Shown here: piece after piece, positions 42,957-51,437 of the stretch
Layout: every line of letters starts with the position of its first letter
How positions within the stretch are numbered: the first letter of the stretch is position 1
Assembly (NCBI RefSeq): GCF_001708185.1
Contig: NZ_MDDN01000003.1
Coordinates: 351,921 to 415,920 of the forward strand
DNA from: Lysinibacillus xylanilyticus
GTDB lineage: Bacteria > Bacillota > Bacilli > Bacillales_A > Planococcaceae
DNA length: 64,000 nt
Reading direction: 5' to 3'
Notes under the pieces: generated by a model
The model's input: the letters and a program-made list of their open reading frames with translations, nothing else
Told to the model about the DNA's origin: nothing
Databases searched by the model: none
Made by a program: the position numbers and the translations under genes

Positions 42957-43700
42957 TCACTTGAAATAAAAATTCATCGCGTTTTGATAAAGAATTTTTT
43001 CCGCAGCCATTGCATCAAACAATTCTTGAATTAGTTCAACATCCTCATAAGCAAAAGGTCTTTTTGCTCGTGTGGATGGCAAGTCTGTTCCGAACATTAA
43101 CACCTCAGGATTGGTAGCATAAATGGATTTCAAAGCATTTTTTACATCAAGCTCCACACGACCAAAACCCGTCGCCTTTACTCGTACACCTTTTTCTACG
43201 AGCTTTAACAAATGAGGTAAGCCTTCCTCGGATAACCCTAAATGATCAATCGAAATAGCCGGTAATTTTTCAATCGTTGGGGCAATGTCAGGCAAGTCTT
43301 TTGCGTCTATATATAGTTCACTATGCCAACCGGCTAAATCATGAACTCGTCTCGCAAAGTAATCGAGCTTCGATAAATCTTCGGAGCCCCCACGCTTCAC
43401 ATTGAATCGTAGTGCGCGTACCCCTTTTTTATGTAAATCAATAATCTCATCATCGGTCACCGAAAATGGTAGTTGCGTAACACCACAAAATGCCGAACCC
43501 ATTTTCTCTAAAGCATTCACTAAATAACCTTGGTCAAAACCTTGGAAAGAACCAGATACAATGGCACCCCCTCCAATAGTATAAGTAGCTGTGTCTTTTT
43601 GGTAATCTTCTACAACATAACTCGGTGGTACATATCCTTGATTTTCAGTAATAGGAAAATCAAAATCAATAATGTGAAAGTGTGCATCAAAAATTTTCAT
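42957..43700 (-). CDS. amidohydrolase family (amidohydro_2) protein, 247 aa
   Basis: TIM-barrel metal hydrolase: HxH in KIFDAHFHIIDFDFP (strand 1), RALRFNVKRGGSEDL, SIDHLGLSEEGLP with the strand His, and the catalytic Asp in MFGTDLPSTRAKRPF. This is the ACMSD/2-pyrone-4,6-dicarboxylate lactonase-like group (single-domain, about 250-290 aa). Substrate unknown. GGAGG precedes ATG at 43700. Confidence 0.88.
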   Translation of the reverse strand: MKIFDAHFHIIDFDFPITENQGYVPPSYVVEDYQKDTATYTIGGGAIVSGSFQGFDQGYLVNALEKMGSAFCGVTQLPFSVTDDEIIDLHKKGVRALRFNVKRGGSEDLSKLDYFARRVHDLAGWHSELYIDAKDLPDIAPTIEKLPAISIDHLGLSEEGLPHLLKLVEKGVRVKATGFGRVELDVKNALKSIYATNPEVLMFGTDLPSTRAKRPFAYEDVELIQELFDAMAAEKILYQNAMNFYFK

Positions 43701-43865
43701 CTTTCCGCCTCCTTTCTTTTACGTTATCAAATATAAAACATAAAGAAAAGTGATGAATATTTATAGAATCACATAAGTTTATCTTATTAAGATACAGGTC
43801 ATCTTAATAAGCCGCTCTGCTTAGCCACCAGATACAACTTTATAAAGCCCAATTTATCAAAACGA

Positions 43866-43906
43866 AAAAAGGGCAGGCTCACAAAAATTTGGTGATTGCC
43901 CGGGCT
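43866..43906 (-). terminator. terminator of the GbsR-hydrolase-DUF1697 operon
   Basis: On the minus strand GGGCA-ATCAC...GTGA-GCC-TGCCC is followed by TTTTTTC. Confidence 0.6.
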
Positions 43907-44005
43907 TTTGGTTTTATGCATGCTCATTTGTTCACCATGACATTGATAGGTTTCCACATCATTCACAATTGATTCTGAACAGATCATGAAATTATTTACT
44001 GTAGA

Positions 44006-44578
44006 TCACTTATTTTTAGATTGTTTGAGTTCTACGACCATATTAGAAAGCTTCATAAGCGTTTTCCAATTACGGACCGTTGCTGGAACCTCAAGCTTTT
44101 TTAGATTATTAATAAGTTTGGCATTGCGAATGCTGTCATAGAATAAAAGATACACATCTCTTCCATTTATGACACTGAGTTCTCTTTCATTTGTAAAAGA
44201 TAAGAACTTGTCACTATCGACCTTAGTTGGAGCTGCAGGTAACAAAGCAACATGCAAACATTCCCCATTAGAGGAATTACTCGCTGCTGAAACCTCTTCC
44301 TCTGAAAATGGAGATTGACGAACAATTTGCTGTAATTCTTCTGCTGTCCTAATGACAACAACACTAGATACCCCAAAATCTTCTTTAATTTTATCGTGAA
44401 TTTTCTTTTGCAAAATGTCCTCATGTTCATTTGATTCAAAAAGGATGTTTCCACTTTGGATATATGTCTTCACATTTTGTAATCCTAGTTGCTCCATGGA
44501 ACTTCTTAATTCGGCCATGATTATTTTATTGTGTCCGCCTACATTTATGCCTCTAAGTAGTGCGATATAAATGGTCAT
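44006..44578 (-). CDS. DUF1697 family protein, 190 aa
   Basis: ATG at 44578 (AAAGGCGGG upstream) gives the family start MTIYIALLRGINVGGHNKII. Other conserved blocks: LGLQNVKTYIQSGNILFES, FGVSSVVVIRTAEEL, and the C-terminal ATVRNWKTLMKLSNMV (RNW..V..L). Cytosolic, function unknown. Last gene of a three-gene operon, 25 bp after the hydrolase. Confidence 0.9.
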   Translation of the reverse strand: MTIYIALLRGINVGGHNKIIMAELRSSMEQLGLQNVKTYIQSGNILFESNEHEDILQKKIHDKIKEDFGVSSVVVIRTAEELQQIVRQSPFSEEEVSAASNSSNGECLHVALLPAAPTKVDSDKFLSFTNERELSVINGRDVYLLFYDSIRNAKLINNLKKLEVPATVRNWKTLMKLSNMVVELKQSKNK

Positions 44579-44603
44579 ACGATCCCGCCTTTTTATCTCC
44601 ATT

Positions 44604-45422
44604 TTATTTACTAAAAATTTCTACATCCTTATATTCCTTCAAAGGTTGATTCTCTAGAAAGTCAATAATCATCTCGTTAAATATATCTCGGCGCATCGTA
44701 CTTAATGGATCGAATGCATTTTTGAATAATGCTAGTTGTGCATGTTGAATATGGTTAAAAATAGTTCGGGATCCTTTCCCTTCATCAACGCCCGTCATCA
44801 TTTTTCCTTCACCACCCATTACAAGCGTAGGCGATTTTATTCGATGCAATTGATCAGTATGCGTTGGAAATGGTGCTTTTTTCATTGCAAGAAGCATTTT
44901 CTTATCAATTGAAAAAGACTCCCTTAAAATCCGCTGAGTATAAGCGTCGTCCTTATAAAATTTCATCATGAGATTTATAATTGTACGGTATGGAAGTAGA
45001 CTGAATATAAAATTTGATATGGATAGTACCCAGTTAGCTGCAATTGTCGGCATCTCACTATAACTATTAGAGACTACGAGCTTATCTACATATGTTGGAT
45101 ATTTTATCGCGAGCAGTGTAGCCAATTGGCCGCCTTGCGATACACCGACTACATGAATTTTGCTAATTCCAAGTACATCTAGAAAACATTTGATATCTTC
45201 CACAATTATATGATGATCGTATTTATTATTAGGGAAATCCTTTGTCGTTTCACCATGTCCTCTATAATCAGGCATAAGCATTTGATAGCGCGAAGAAAAT
45301 GCTTCAAATTGAGGCTCCCACATTTTCCATGATGCTCCGCTCCCGTGCAAAAACAATATAGGCGTCCCTTGACCTTTAATTTCGTAATGGATCATGATAC
45401 CGTTCGCATTAACTTTTGGCAT
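44604..45422 (-). CDS. alpha/beta hydrolase, 272 aa
   Basis: Oxyanion region LFLHGSGASWKMWEPQ, nucleophile elbow VVGVSQGGQLATLL (Ser about residue 98), DYRGHGET at the usual position; the typical acid/His end is less clear (QLALFKNAFDPLSTMRRDIF where 'GH' is expected), so the catalytic His is not obvious. Cytosolic. In operon between a GbsR-type regulator (11 bp upstream) and DUF1697. Confidence 0.85.
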   Translation of the reverse strand: MPKVNANGIMIHYEIKGQGTPILFLHGSGASWKMWEPQFEAFSSRYQMLMPDYRGHGETTKDFPNNKYDHHIIVEDIKCFLDVLGISKIHVVGVSQGGQLATLLAIKYPTYVDKLVVSNSYSEMPTIAANWVLSISNFIFSLLPYRTIINLMMKFYKDDAYTQRILRESFSIDKKMLLAMKKAPFPTHTDQLHRIKSPTLVMGGEGKMMTGVDEGKGSRTIFNHIQHAQLALFKNAFDPLSTMRRDIFNEMIIDFLENQPLKEYKDVEIFSK

Positions 45423-45433
45423 AAAGATTCCTC

Positions 45434-45901
45434 CTACTTACTACCCTTTCGTTCTTCCCACTGAACTAAAATTTGCTGGGTCTGTTGAATAACAAATTCA
45501 AAAAACTCGATACTCTCATCGATGGTTGATACAGCCTGTTCCTCAAGAACTAACTCTTTCGCTCGACGCAAATATTGTCCCATCAATACACCCTGAGCAA
45601 TGCTCGTATGCAAAGTTGATGCCCATGCGTCTGCATTCAGTTGATAGAAATCTCGTTTGCTACCAGGAATCCCTACTTTACGAAATAAAGAGATTTGAAC
45701 ACCCTGTCGAACGGACAATGACGCCATCCCTTTGCTAATTCGCAAATCGTTCACCATGTCATCGAGTGACTTCGGAATACCCGATATCAACAAGTAGCCC
45801 CATATCTTGCCAAGTGATCTTGCACCACCTGAGGATTCTATATAAGTTCCAAAATCCTCTATTAATACCTTCTGCTCATCGTTTAATAGTATGTTTTTCA
45901 T
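45434..45901 (-). CDS. GbsR/MarR-family transcriptional regulator, 155 aa
   Basis: Winged-helix protein of the GbsR group: FGTYIESSGGARSLGKIWGY LLISGIPKSLDDMVNDLRIS (helix bundle and HTH), KGMASLSVRQGVQISLFRKV (recognition), then a dimerising helix (LEEQAVSTIDESIEFFEFVI). ATG at 45901 has AGAGGTGG upstream. A perfect palindrome lies 17 bp upstream and is its probable operator, giving autorepression of the operon. The ligand is unknown; homologues sense choline or similar osmolytes. Confidence 0.87.
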   Translation of the reverse strand: MKNILLNDEQKVLIEDFGTYIESSGGARSLGKIWGYLLISGIPKSLDDMVNDLRISKGMASLSVRQGVQISLFRKVGIPGSKRDFYQLNADAWASTLHTSIAQGVLMGQYLRRAKELVLEEQAVSTIDESIEFFEFVIQQTQQILVQWEERKGSK

Positions 45902-45917
45902 GTCGTCCACCTCTTAA

Positions 45918-45955
45918 CATTCATTGTGTTTAATATATATTAAACACAATGAATG
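45918..45955. promoter_or_regulatory. 38-bp perfect palindrome, GbsR operator candidate
   Basis: CATTCATTGTGTTTAATAT is followed directly by its exact complement ATATTAAACACAATGAATG, 19-bp arms, immediately before the regulator gene. Position and perfection indicate a dimer or tetramer binding site; binding by the adjacent regulator is inferred. Confidence 0.8.
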
Positions 45956-46042
45956 CAATTTGCAATAGGCGATATAATGTACAGTAAAGTTTTAATGCGC
46001 TAATTAGCATACAAATTAAAGTAGGCTAGGATAACATAAAAA

Positions 46043-46138
46043 GCGCGAGAAATCAATTTTAGAAACGTTGATTTCTCGCGCTTTTTTAATTTGAAATTTT
46101 TTATTTTTACTTTAATTATATACTATGTCCCAGCCTCT
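46043..46138. repeat. 39-bp hairpin plus TATGTCCCAGCCTCT tag, copy 2
   Basis: Hairpin 46043-46081 is identical to 35256-35294, and CTATGTCCCAGCCTCT recurs at 46123-46138; the spacer between them (41 versus 29 nt) differs in sequence. Confidence 0.8.
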
Positions 46139-46409
46139 GTTAAAACATGTGCCAAAACTGAATAAAATAGTATAAATAACCATCGCAATCCGTCGAACCT
46201 ATTATAATTTTTGTTTCGCATATAAATCTAACAAAACAAATGGAAACGTCCGAACAACGATTAGGAATCGCTGATAAAAAATTCGATTTAAAAGATATAA
46301 TTTATCTAAGGTGTTTAACTTTTTTAAGAGAATTAATTTTTCAATGTAATGGGAAATTTATGTTAAAATATTTTATAGATTATTAACGTCAATTGGTGGG
46401 GAGGATGAC

Positions 46410-46715
46410 TTGAAGAAAAAGGTTATAATTATTGTTTCTTTTTTGGTTGTAATTATCTTGATGCATTCAACACCAAGTATGGCATTAAGAACACATATAT
46501 TTTTTATGGGTTATCCAAAAGCCGCAATTTCTTCAGGAATTATTGAAGATAAAGAACATAATGAAATAGATAAAGATAAATTTGCTGAATTAAATGCCAA
46601 AGCATACACCCTAACAAATCCTCCAATAGAAAAAGCTACTCAGGGCGAATTAAAAAACTTTCTTGTAAGGAAATTTGGATTTTTACATTTTGCAGAATAC
46701 TACGGTGATACTTAA
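46410..46715 (+). CDS. small secreted or membrane-anchored protein, 101 aa
   Basis: TTG start at 46410, GGGGAGG 5 nt upstream. Hydrophobic start KKKVIIIVSFLVVIILMHST (signal peptide or anchor, possible cleavage after SMA), then a short globular part RTHIFFMGYPKAAISSGIIE and FAELNAKAYTLTNPPIEKAT. No family recognised. Terminator CGCTTAG/CTAAGCG with seven T at 46777-46807. Confidence 0.65.
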   Translation: MKKKVIIIVSFLVVIILMHSTPSMALRTHIFFMGYPKAAISSGIIEDKEHNEIDKDKFAELNAKAYTLTNPPIEKATQGELKNFLVRKFGFLHFAEYYGDT

Positions 46716-46776
46716 TAACCTTAGTCAGTCAAACGGGGGCATTAGTTCAATTAGGTTAATAAATTATTACACAAAA

Positions 46777-46807
46777 AAACGCTTAGATTACTAAGCGCTT
46801 TTTTTCT
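46777..46807 (+). terminator. terminator of the 101-aa gene
   Basis: AAACGCTTAG, loop ATTA, CTAAGCGCTTTTTTT. Confidence 0.85.
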
Positions 46808-46930
46808 GCCGTTTATGCTACTAACTTACTATTAAAATGAGTGTCAATTAAGTTGTTTTTCACATTACTTTTAGTGTTTTTCTCCCCATCAGCCGAACCC
46901 GTAATCAAATATGAGTGCCCTTTGATATTT

Positions 46931-47488
46931 TTATCGATACGAATCATGTGTAGGTTGAAATAAGTCTTCTTCTGCATTCCTAACAACAGAAAAACGGTCA
47001 ACATTGTAATGACCATGAAGAGTTCTGTTATGATGCTTGATAATTTGCTCCGCACTTAAATCATCACTGTCCACTGTTGAATGCCCATCACCCACTAAGG
47101 TAACATCTAAACCATTAATTGTCGCGGTTCTTACTGCACTATCAATACAATGTTGCGTTGAACAACCCATCACAACAACATGTATAATCGATTGAGACTG
47201 TATATGATTTAGAAGCCCTGTCCCATGAAAGCAATTTGTTGCCGCTTTATCGAAAATCTTTGCTTCTTTAGGTACATTAATTCCATTATGAATATCAAAC
47301 CCAGTACCTTTCCCTTCTGCAACATCGAGATCCCTTACAAACACAACCGGAACATTGGATTCCTTTGCTTTCTCAATCACTAAATTGATATTCCTAACAA
47401 GCTGTTCTTTATTAAAAACAGCTCTTTCCTCCTGATTACCGTCAATTAACTCTTGTTGAGCATCAATAATGAGTAATGCTTGATTCAC
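46931..47488 (-). CDS. isochorismatase-family cysteine hydrolase, 185 aa
   Basis: Asp in LLIIDAQQELIDGNQ, Lys in KIFDKAATNCFHGTGLL and the nucleophile Cys in HVVVMGCSTQHCIDSAVRTA form the D-K-C triad of the family (nicotinamidase-like fold). GTG at 47488 is chosen with AAAGGGG 8 nt upstream; the ATG at 47506 overlaps that site. Cytosolic; substrate unknown. Confidence 0.88.
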   Translation of the reverse strand: MNQALLIIDAQQELIDGNQEERAVFNKEQLVRNINLVIEKAKESNVPVVFVRDLDVAEGKGTGFDIHNGINVPKEAKIFDKAATNCFHGTGLLNHIQSQSIIHVVVMGCSTQHCIDSAVRTATINGLDVTLVGDGHSTVDSDDLSAEQIIKHHNRTLHGHYNVDRFSVVRNAEEDLFQPTHDSYR

Positions 47489-48202
47489 ACAATTTTCCCC
47501 TTTCATTTTGAGGAAACACTATATAATCAATAGTTAGACGTTTTCCTCTTTTTATTTATTAAGTTAACATTATTTTTGTTTGTCATCATACATACCCCCT
47601 AAACAAAATTGTCTTTTAAAAATTTTCAGACAATAAAATTTTATCATAATTTTCCATGACAAGAAACATAAATAACAGGTATGTTGATTAACCATTTTTA
47701 TACACTCTGATTAATTTGAAGGCTCTGATTTCCGCTACGTACAGGGTCTCGTCTGTCTCACTTTCTCGCGGGAAGCTTTGCTCTGCGACGAAAGCGAAGC
47801 GACAGGAGCACTCGAGTAGCCCTACGCTACAATCAGTTAAAAATGAGAATATATTAGCAAAAATTGCGGAAAAATCCTTTTATCGCTCAATAATAAACTA
47901 TTTTCCCTAATCAACACGCTTAATAAATTTCTATTAAGTAGGTTATGTGAAATAATGATGATTTCCTACTATTTCAATATTGATCACTATGAGGTAATCA
48001 ATAGAAGATATACAGCATCCTCCGTTACGGCCTTTTTTTATAAGCCCTTCTAATACTTCCGTCATTACATTACTTTATTGTTGTTTTGGCAAAATTAATT
48101 TAATTGTTCATAGACAAATTGCCAATCAATCTTCATCTTAGAACCATATCTTACAAGTGTAAGGCTATTATTTCTTTAATAAACTAGTAAGGAGGATTGA
48201 AT
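47489..48202. other. gene-less stretch with GC-rich repeat-like block 47720-47840
   Basis: The block contains TTCCGCTACGTACAGGG, TCTCGCGGGAAGC and CGAAAGCGAAGCGACAGGA, much GC-richer than its flanks and similar in fragments to 41610-41640 and 59440-59510. No intact gene. A minus-strand trace near 48000-48060 (MTEVLEGLIKKGRNG) might be a lost PadR-like regulator, with low certainty. Confidence 0.45.
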
Positions 48203-48511
48203 ATGAGCATTAATAGAAATATTAATAGTAATACACGGAAAAAGTGTTTATCTTGCGGTGAAAAAGAAAACCATGTTCAAAAAACTATTCATCGTTGTAG
48301 AGGTTGTGTTTGTAATCAATTAAGGAAATTACCAGTTCAGACAGAAGTAGATCTTTTCTTATTGGGGGGTCAAATAATTGAAGATGTTGTATTTATTAAC
48401 TTCGATCAAAAAGATTGTTGCGCGTTTTTCACAGATCCAACCACTGAACCTGGTTCAACGATTATTGTCGATTGCCAAGATATTCAAGCTATCCGAATTG
48501 AATCTGACTAG
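48203..48511 (+). CDS. Cys-rich small protein, 102 aa (paralogue of 59106)
   Basis: AAGGAGG 7 nt before ATG at 48203. An N-terminal Cys segment (KKCLSCGEKENHVQKTIHRC) precedes a domain with CRGCVCNQLRKLPVQTEVDL, FLLGGQIIEDVVFINFDQKD and TIIVDCQDIQAIRIES. Eight or so Cys residues and a beta-rich 'T-VDLFL-GG' pattern recall surface proteins of endospores (coat/exosporium), but I cannot name the family. The related 73-aa protein at 59106 has the same CxGCVCN-L core, so this is a local paralogous family. Confidence 0.68.
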   Translation: MSINRNINSNTRKKCLSCGEKENHVQKTIHRCRGCVCNQLRKLPVQTEVDLFLLGGQIIEDVVFINFDQKDCCAFFTDPTTEPGSTIIVDCQDIQAIRIESD

Positions 48512-48689
48512 TTTAAAGAAATGGTTCTTTCAACTAATATAGCCCTTACACCTATGAAATTTGTTACTAGGGTCACTGAAATCTATGTGGCTCTAGTATT
48601 TACTTTCGCTTACATGGACCTTGCGAATGGATTTTTTGGAAATTTACGAATTAGGAAACCAAAATTTCAATGATCCCAAGACCGAAAAC

Positions 48690-48781
48690 TTGACAAAAAA
48701 ATCATTTTATGTAATAATTTACTTTTATAGAATAAATTTATATAATAGGATTCTCCTGGCCAGGGGAATCCTATTTTTTTT
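48690..48781 (+). promoter_or_regulatory. promoter and leader terminator (attenuator candidate)
   Basis: TTGACA (48690-48695), 16 nt, TAATAA (48712-48717). The leader then contains TAGGATTCTCC, loop TGGCCAG, GGGAATCCTA and eight T (48747-48781), a complete intrinsic terminator, followed within 2-3 nt by the AAAGGAG ribosome site of the methyltransferase gene. No upstream gene ends here, so the hairpin appears to act on this gene's own transcript. Confidence 0.6.
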
Positions 48782-48797
48782 AAAGGAGTGTATTTGC

Positions 48798-49712
48798 ATG
48801 AACAAAGGTGAATCCAGTTTAACTTCATTAATCTCAGCCTTTAGCAGAGCTTATCATAGCCAATTCGATACCCTTAAAATTTTTGATGACTATATAGCAA
48901 AAGATTTAATCACAGAAAAAGAATTTAATGATATTCAAACAAATATGGTGCAAGGCATACAGTTTTTCAACAAAGAAATCGCAGAAAAACTAAACGGAAA
49001 TACGAAAGAACTATTGAAATGGATTGTGCAAATTCAACTCTCCCCTACGCCCTTAGCACGTGCAGCATATTGTGAAAAGGTTTTACTGAATGAAGTAATG
49101 CTAGGCTTACAACAATATGTCATTCTCGGAGCAGGATTAGATACTTTTAGTTTTAGACACCCAGAACTTGAACATATTTTGGAAATCTTTGAAATCGACC
49201 ATCCAGCAACACAGCAATTTAAAAAGACAAGATTAAATGAAGCTCATTTTAAACTTCCTAGTAATGTACATTTTGTTGCGATGGACTTCACAAAAAAATT
49301 TTTACATCAAAATCTAATAAATAGCGGCTTTGACAACAATAAAACTTTCTTTAGTCTACTAGGTGTTTCTTATTATTTAACGAAAGAGGAAACTTCAAGT
49401 TTGATCGAGCATTTGTTTGCCAATTTACCATCTGGAAGCTCTATAGTAATGGATTATGCAGACGAAAACTTATTTAAAGAAAAAGGACTCTCTAATCGAG
49501 TGGACAACATGGTGAAAATGGCTGCAGCAAGTGGTGAACCGATGAAATCGTGTTTTACTTATGAAGAAATGGAAAAAATGTTAGAAAATTCAGGACTACT
49601 TATTTATGAACATTTATCTCCAAGTAACATCAATGAGCTTTACTTTGACAATCGAGAAGATTATCTAACAGCTTTTGAAACGATCCATTACGTGCATGCT
49701 GTGAAAAAATAA
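48798..49712 (+). CDS. class I SAM-dependent methyltransferase, PPM/leucine-carboxyl-MTase-like, 304 aa
   Basis: AAAGGAG 8 nt before ATG at 48798. Family blocks: LARAAYCEKVLLNEVMLGLQ, the SAM-binding motif QYVILGAGLDTFSFRHPEL, FEIDHPATQQFKKTRL (acidic ribose contact), FFSLLGVSYYLTKEETSSLI and SIVMDYADENLF. This is the TIGR00027/LCMT-like group that methylates carboxyls or secondary metabolites; substrate unknown. Expression may be controlled by the terminator in its leader. An in-frame extension upstream is the leader itself, not protein. Confidence 0.85.
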   Translation: MNKGESSLTSLISAFSRAYHSQFDTLKIFDDYIAKDLITEKEFNDIQTNMVQGIQFFNKEIAEKLNGNTKELLKWIVQIQLSPTPLARAAYCEKVLLNEVMLGLQQYVILGAGLDTFSFRHPELEHILEIFEIDHPATQQFKKTRLNEAHFKLPSNVHFVAMDFTKKFLHQNLINSGFDNNKTFFSLLGVSYYLTKEETSSLIEHLFANLPSGSSIVMDYADENLFKEKGLSNRVDNMVKMAAASGEPMKSCFTYEEMEKMLENSGLLIYEHLSPSNINELYFDNREDYLTAFETIHYVHAVKK

Positions 49713-49735
49713 ATTGAAGTTTTTGGAGGAATTTA

Positions 49736-50028
49736 ATGAAGTATTTGTAAAAACATCTCACAGTTTAACTCAAAATTTATCATGTCTCGGATTATAAACA
49801 CCGATGCATCAGCTAGTATCGGTTGCATGTATTTAGAAGAAAACGGTATTATAGGCTATCATCAAGCTGTAGTCCCCCAGCTTCTCTTAATTTTAGATGG
49901 TGATAAAGTCCAAACAGGTGACGCAATTTTTGGGGAGAAGGACTGAAACAAAATCGCATAAAGGATTAACTGCCATCGTGATAGAATCTGAACAATTGAA
50001 TCTTACAACTTTTATGGCTTTAAAGTGA
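49736..50028 (+). pseudogene. cupin-domain protein, degraded
   Basis: GGAGG precedes ATG at 49736, but the frame stops at once. Other frames carry FIMSRIINTDASASIGCMYL, ENGIIGYHQAVVPQLLLILD and, after a further shift, KSHKGLTAIVIESEQLNLTT-F-MALK to a stop at 50028. The pattern (IGCM-LEENG-IGYHQAVVPQLLLI) matches a Bacillus cupin protein. At least two indels. Confidence 0.7.
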
Positions 50029-50138
50029 GTTACTTATTTTCAAAATATTTCTCAGGCAATTAACTATGTAAGAATAACATCGTATCATATGTTAGTAATG
50101 TAAGATGGTTTAGTCTTACACCTCCAAAGCTTCGTTAC

Positions 50139-50168
50139 TATGGGTCACTTATAATAATAAGTGACCCT
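50139..50168. terminator. hairpin GGGTCACTTA / TAAGTGACCC
   Basis: Perfect stem placed after the VOC operon (minus) and the cupin remnant (plus); could end either. Confidence 0.65.
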
Positions 50169-50199
50169 CTATAAATATACTGTTCAGGAAATAGAGTTG

Positions 50200-50586
50200 C
50201 TAGATAGTTAATTGACAAACTCCCAGTGGATTTCCATCAGGATCATAAAAGGTGAAAAATTTTGTCTGTCCTTCTCCATCTATTTCATTAACTCTTACAT
50301 TCTTTTCAATTAATGATTGATAAGTTTCTTCAATGTTTTGCGAAATAAAATTAAAGTATTTTCCGACGCCAAAATAATTGTCTTGGAAATTTAGTGGTGT
50401 ATGATTTTTTGCTTTTACTAAACATACGACCGTTTGAGATTCTTCATCAATTTTCATAACTGCCGCGCCTTCTTCTATATATAGAAGTGTAAATCCCAGT
50501 TTCTCTTCATACCATGTAGCAGATAATTCAGGATCCTTAATCGGAATAAAAATGGCTTCTACTCCTTTCAATATAGGTTTACTCAT
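50200..50586 (-). CDS. VOC (glyoxalase/bleomycin-resistance fold) protein, 128 aa
   Basis: Two beta-alpha-beta-beta-beta halves: VEAIFIPIKDPELSATWYEE KLGFTLLY in the first, YFNFISQNIEETYQSLIEKN and KFFTFYDPDGNPLGVCQL in the second. Metal-site positions are degenerate (the usual His at strand 1 is absent), so binding rather than catalysis is possible. Overlaps the upstream VOC gene by 8 nt; a tandem duplication and a translationally coupled pair. Confidence 0.87.
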   Translation of the reverse strand: MSKPILKGVEAIFIPIKDPELSATWYEEKLGFTLLYIEEGAAVMKIDEESQTVVCLVKAKNHTPLNFQDNYFGVGKYFNFISQNIEETYQSLIEKNVRVNEIDGEGQTKFFTFYDPDGNPLGVCQLTI

Positions 50587-51004
50587 TCTTCTCCTCCTTG
50601 AATTTTTCTTTAAAAGTAGGACTCAGCTCACTCCACACATCGAATTTATTTCCATTTAAATCCCAGAAATCAAAATTTCTTCCCGCATGTCCCCTATTTT
50701 CAACTTCTCCAACTGTAATACCTTTAGCGATAAAATCTTTATGGATAGTCGTTAATGCACTTAATCCATCCACCTCAAATGTTATCGAAAAATGTTCTTC
50801 CCCATAGCAATCAATGAAATTTGAACTTTGATTGCTCATTGACCTAACAAGAAAAAAACTTTGATTGGCAAAATTTAGAATGGCTTTATCATTATCTTGA
50901 TAACTACATTTTGCTCCCAGATTATTTACATACCAATCACATGACAGTTCTACATTGTTAACTGGAATATAAGTAGTTCCTATTTTTATTAACGTTTCAC
51001 TCAT
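50579..51004 (-). CDS. VOC-family protein, 141 aa (tandem paralogue)
   Basis: IGTTYIPVNNVELSCDWYVN NLGAKCSY, EHFSITFEVDGLSALTTIHK and NFDWLN-type end NFDFWDLNGNKFDVW show the VOC fold. AGGAGAGGG precedes ATG at 51004. First of the two-gene operon; divergence from the second copy is large, so the duplication is old. Confidence 0.87.
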   Translation of the reverse strand: MSETLIKIGTTYIPVNNVELSCDWYVNNLGAKCSYQDNDKAILNFANQSFFLVRSMSNQSSNFIDCYGEEHFSITFEVDGLSALTTIHKDFIAKGITVGEVENRGHAGRNFDFWDLNGNKFDVWSELSPTFKEKFKEEKNE

Positions 51005-51437
51005 CCCATCACCCTCTCCTATGTCCTTAGTGAATTATTCTATTTTCGGGTTTTATATCCCTTTTAAGTCAATGCTACAATTTCATCCTCACAAAATGCT
51101 AAGTTTAGTCTGGAAAACAGTGTTTGACTACAGTCTAAAATGACCAGACTCAATTCCGAGTTCTGGTCTCATAAACTTTAAAGAATCTATAACATTTTCA
51201 ATCATAAATAATTTATGTGTGCGTCTAATACGTAAATCCACTATCTATTATTTTTTTATCTATATTTCTTTTTTGTAGATTAACTATACTAATAAAAAAA
51301 TTGATTCTATATAATATTGAGAGAGGATTGTATAAGGTACTTTAATATCCGAGTTATTTGATTCATAAATTTTTTGGAGGATGGATATGTACTGTCGGAG
51401 ATAAACTATATTCTTTAGCATGGAGGAATTTTGAAAT
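51005..51437. other. intergenic with one hairpin
   Basis: ATGACCAGACTC / GAGTTCTGGTCT hairpin at 51138-51173, similar to the one at 53056-53092. No gene seen otherwise; an AT-rich promoter-like region precedes the esterase. Confidence 0.45.

Noticed and set aside
43799..43987. 62-codon minus-strand ORF after the DUF1697 gene
   Set aside because: No ribosome site and it runs through a terminator hairpin; only the first 25 codons look mildly protein-like.
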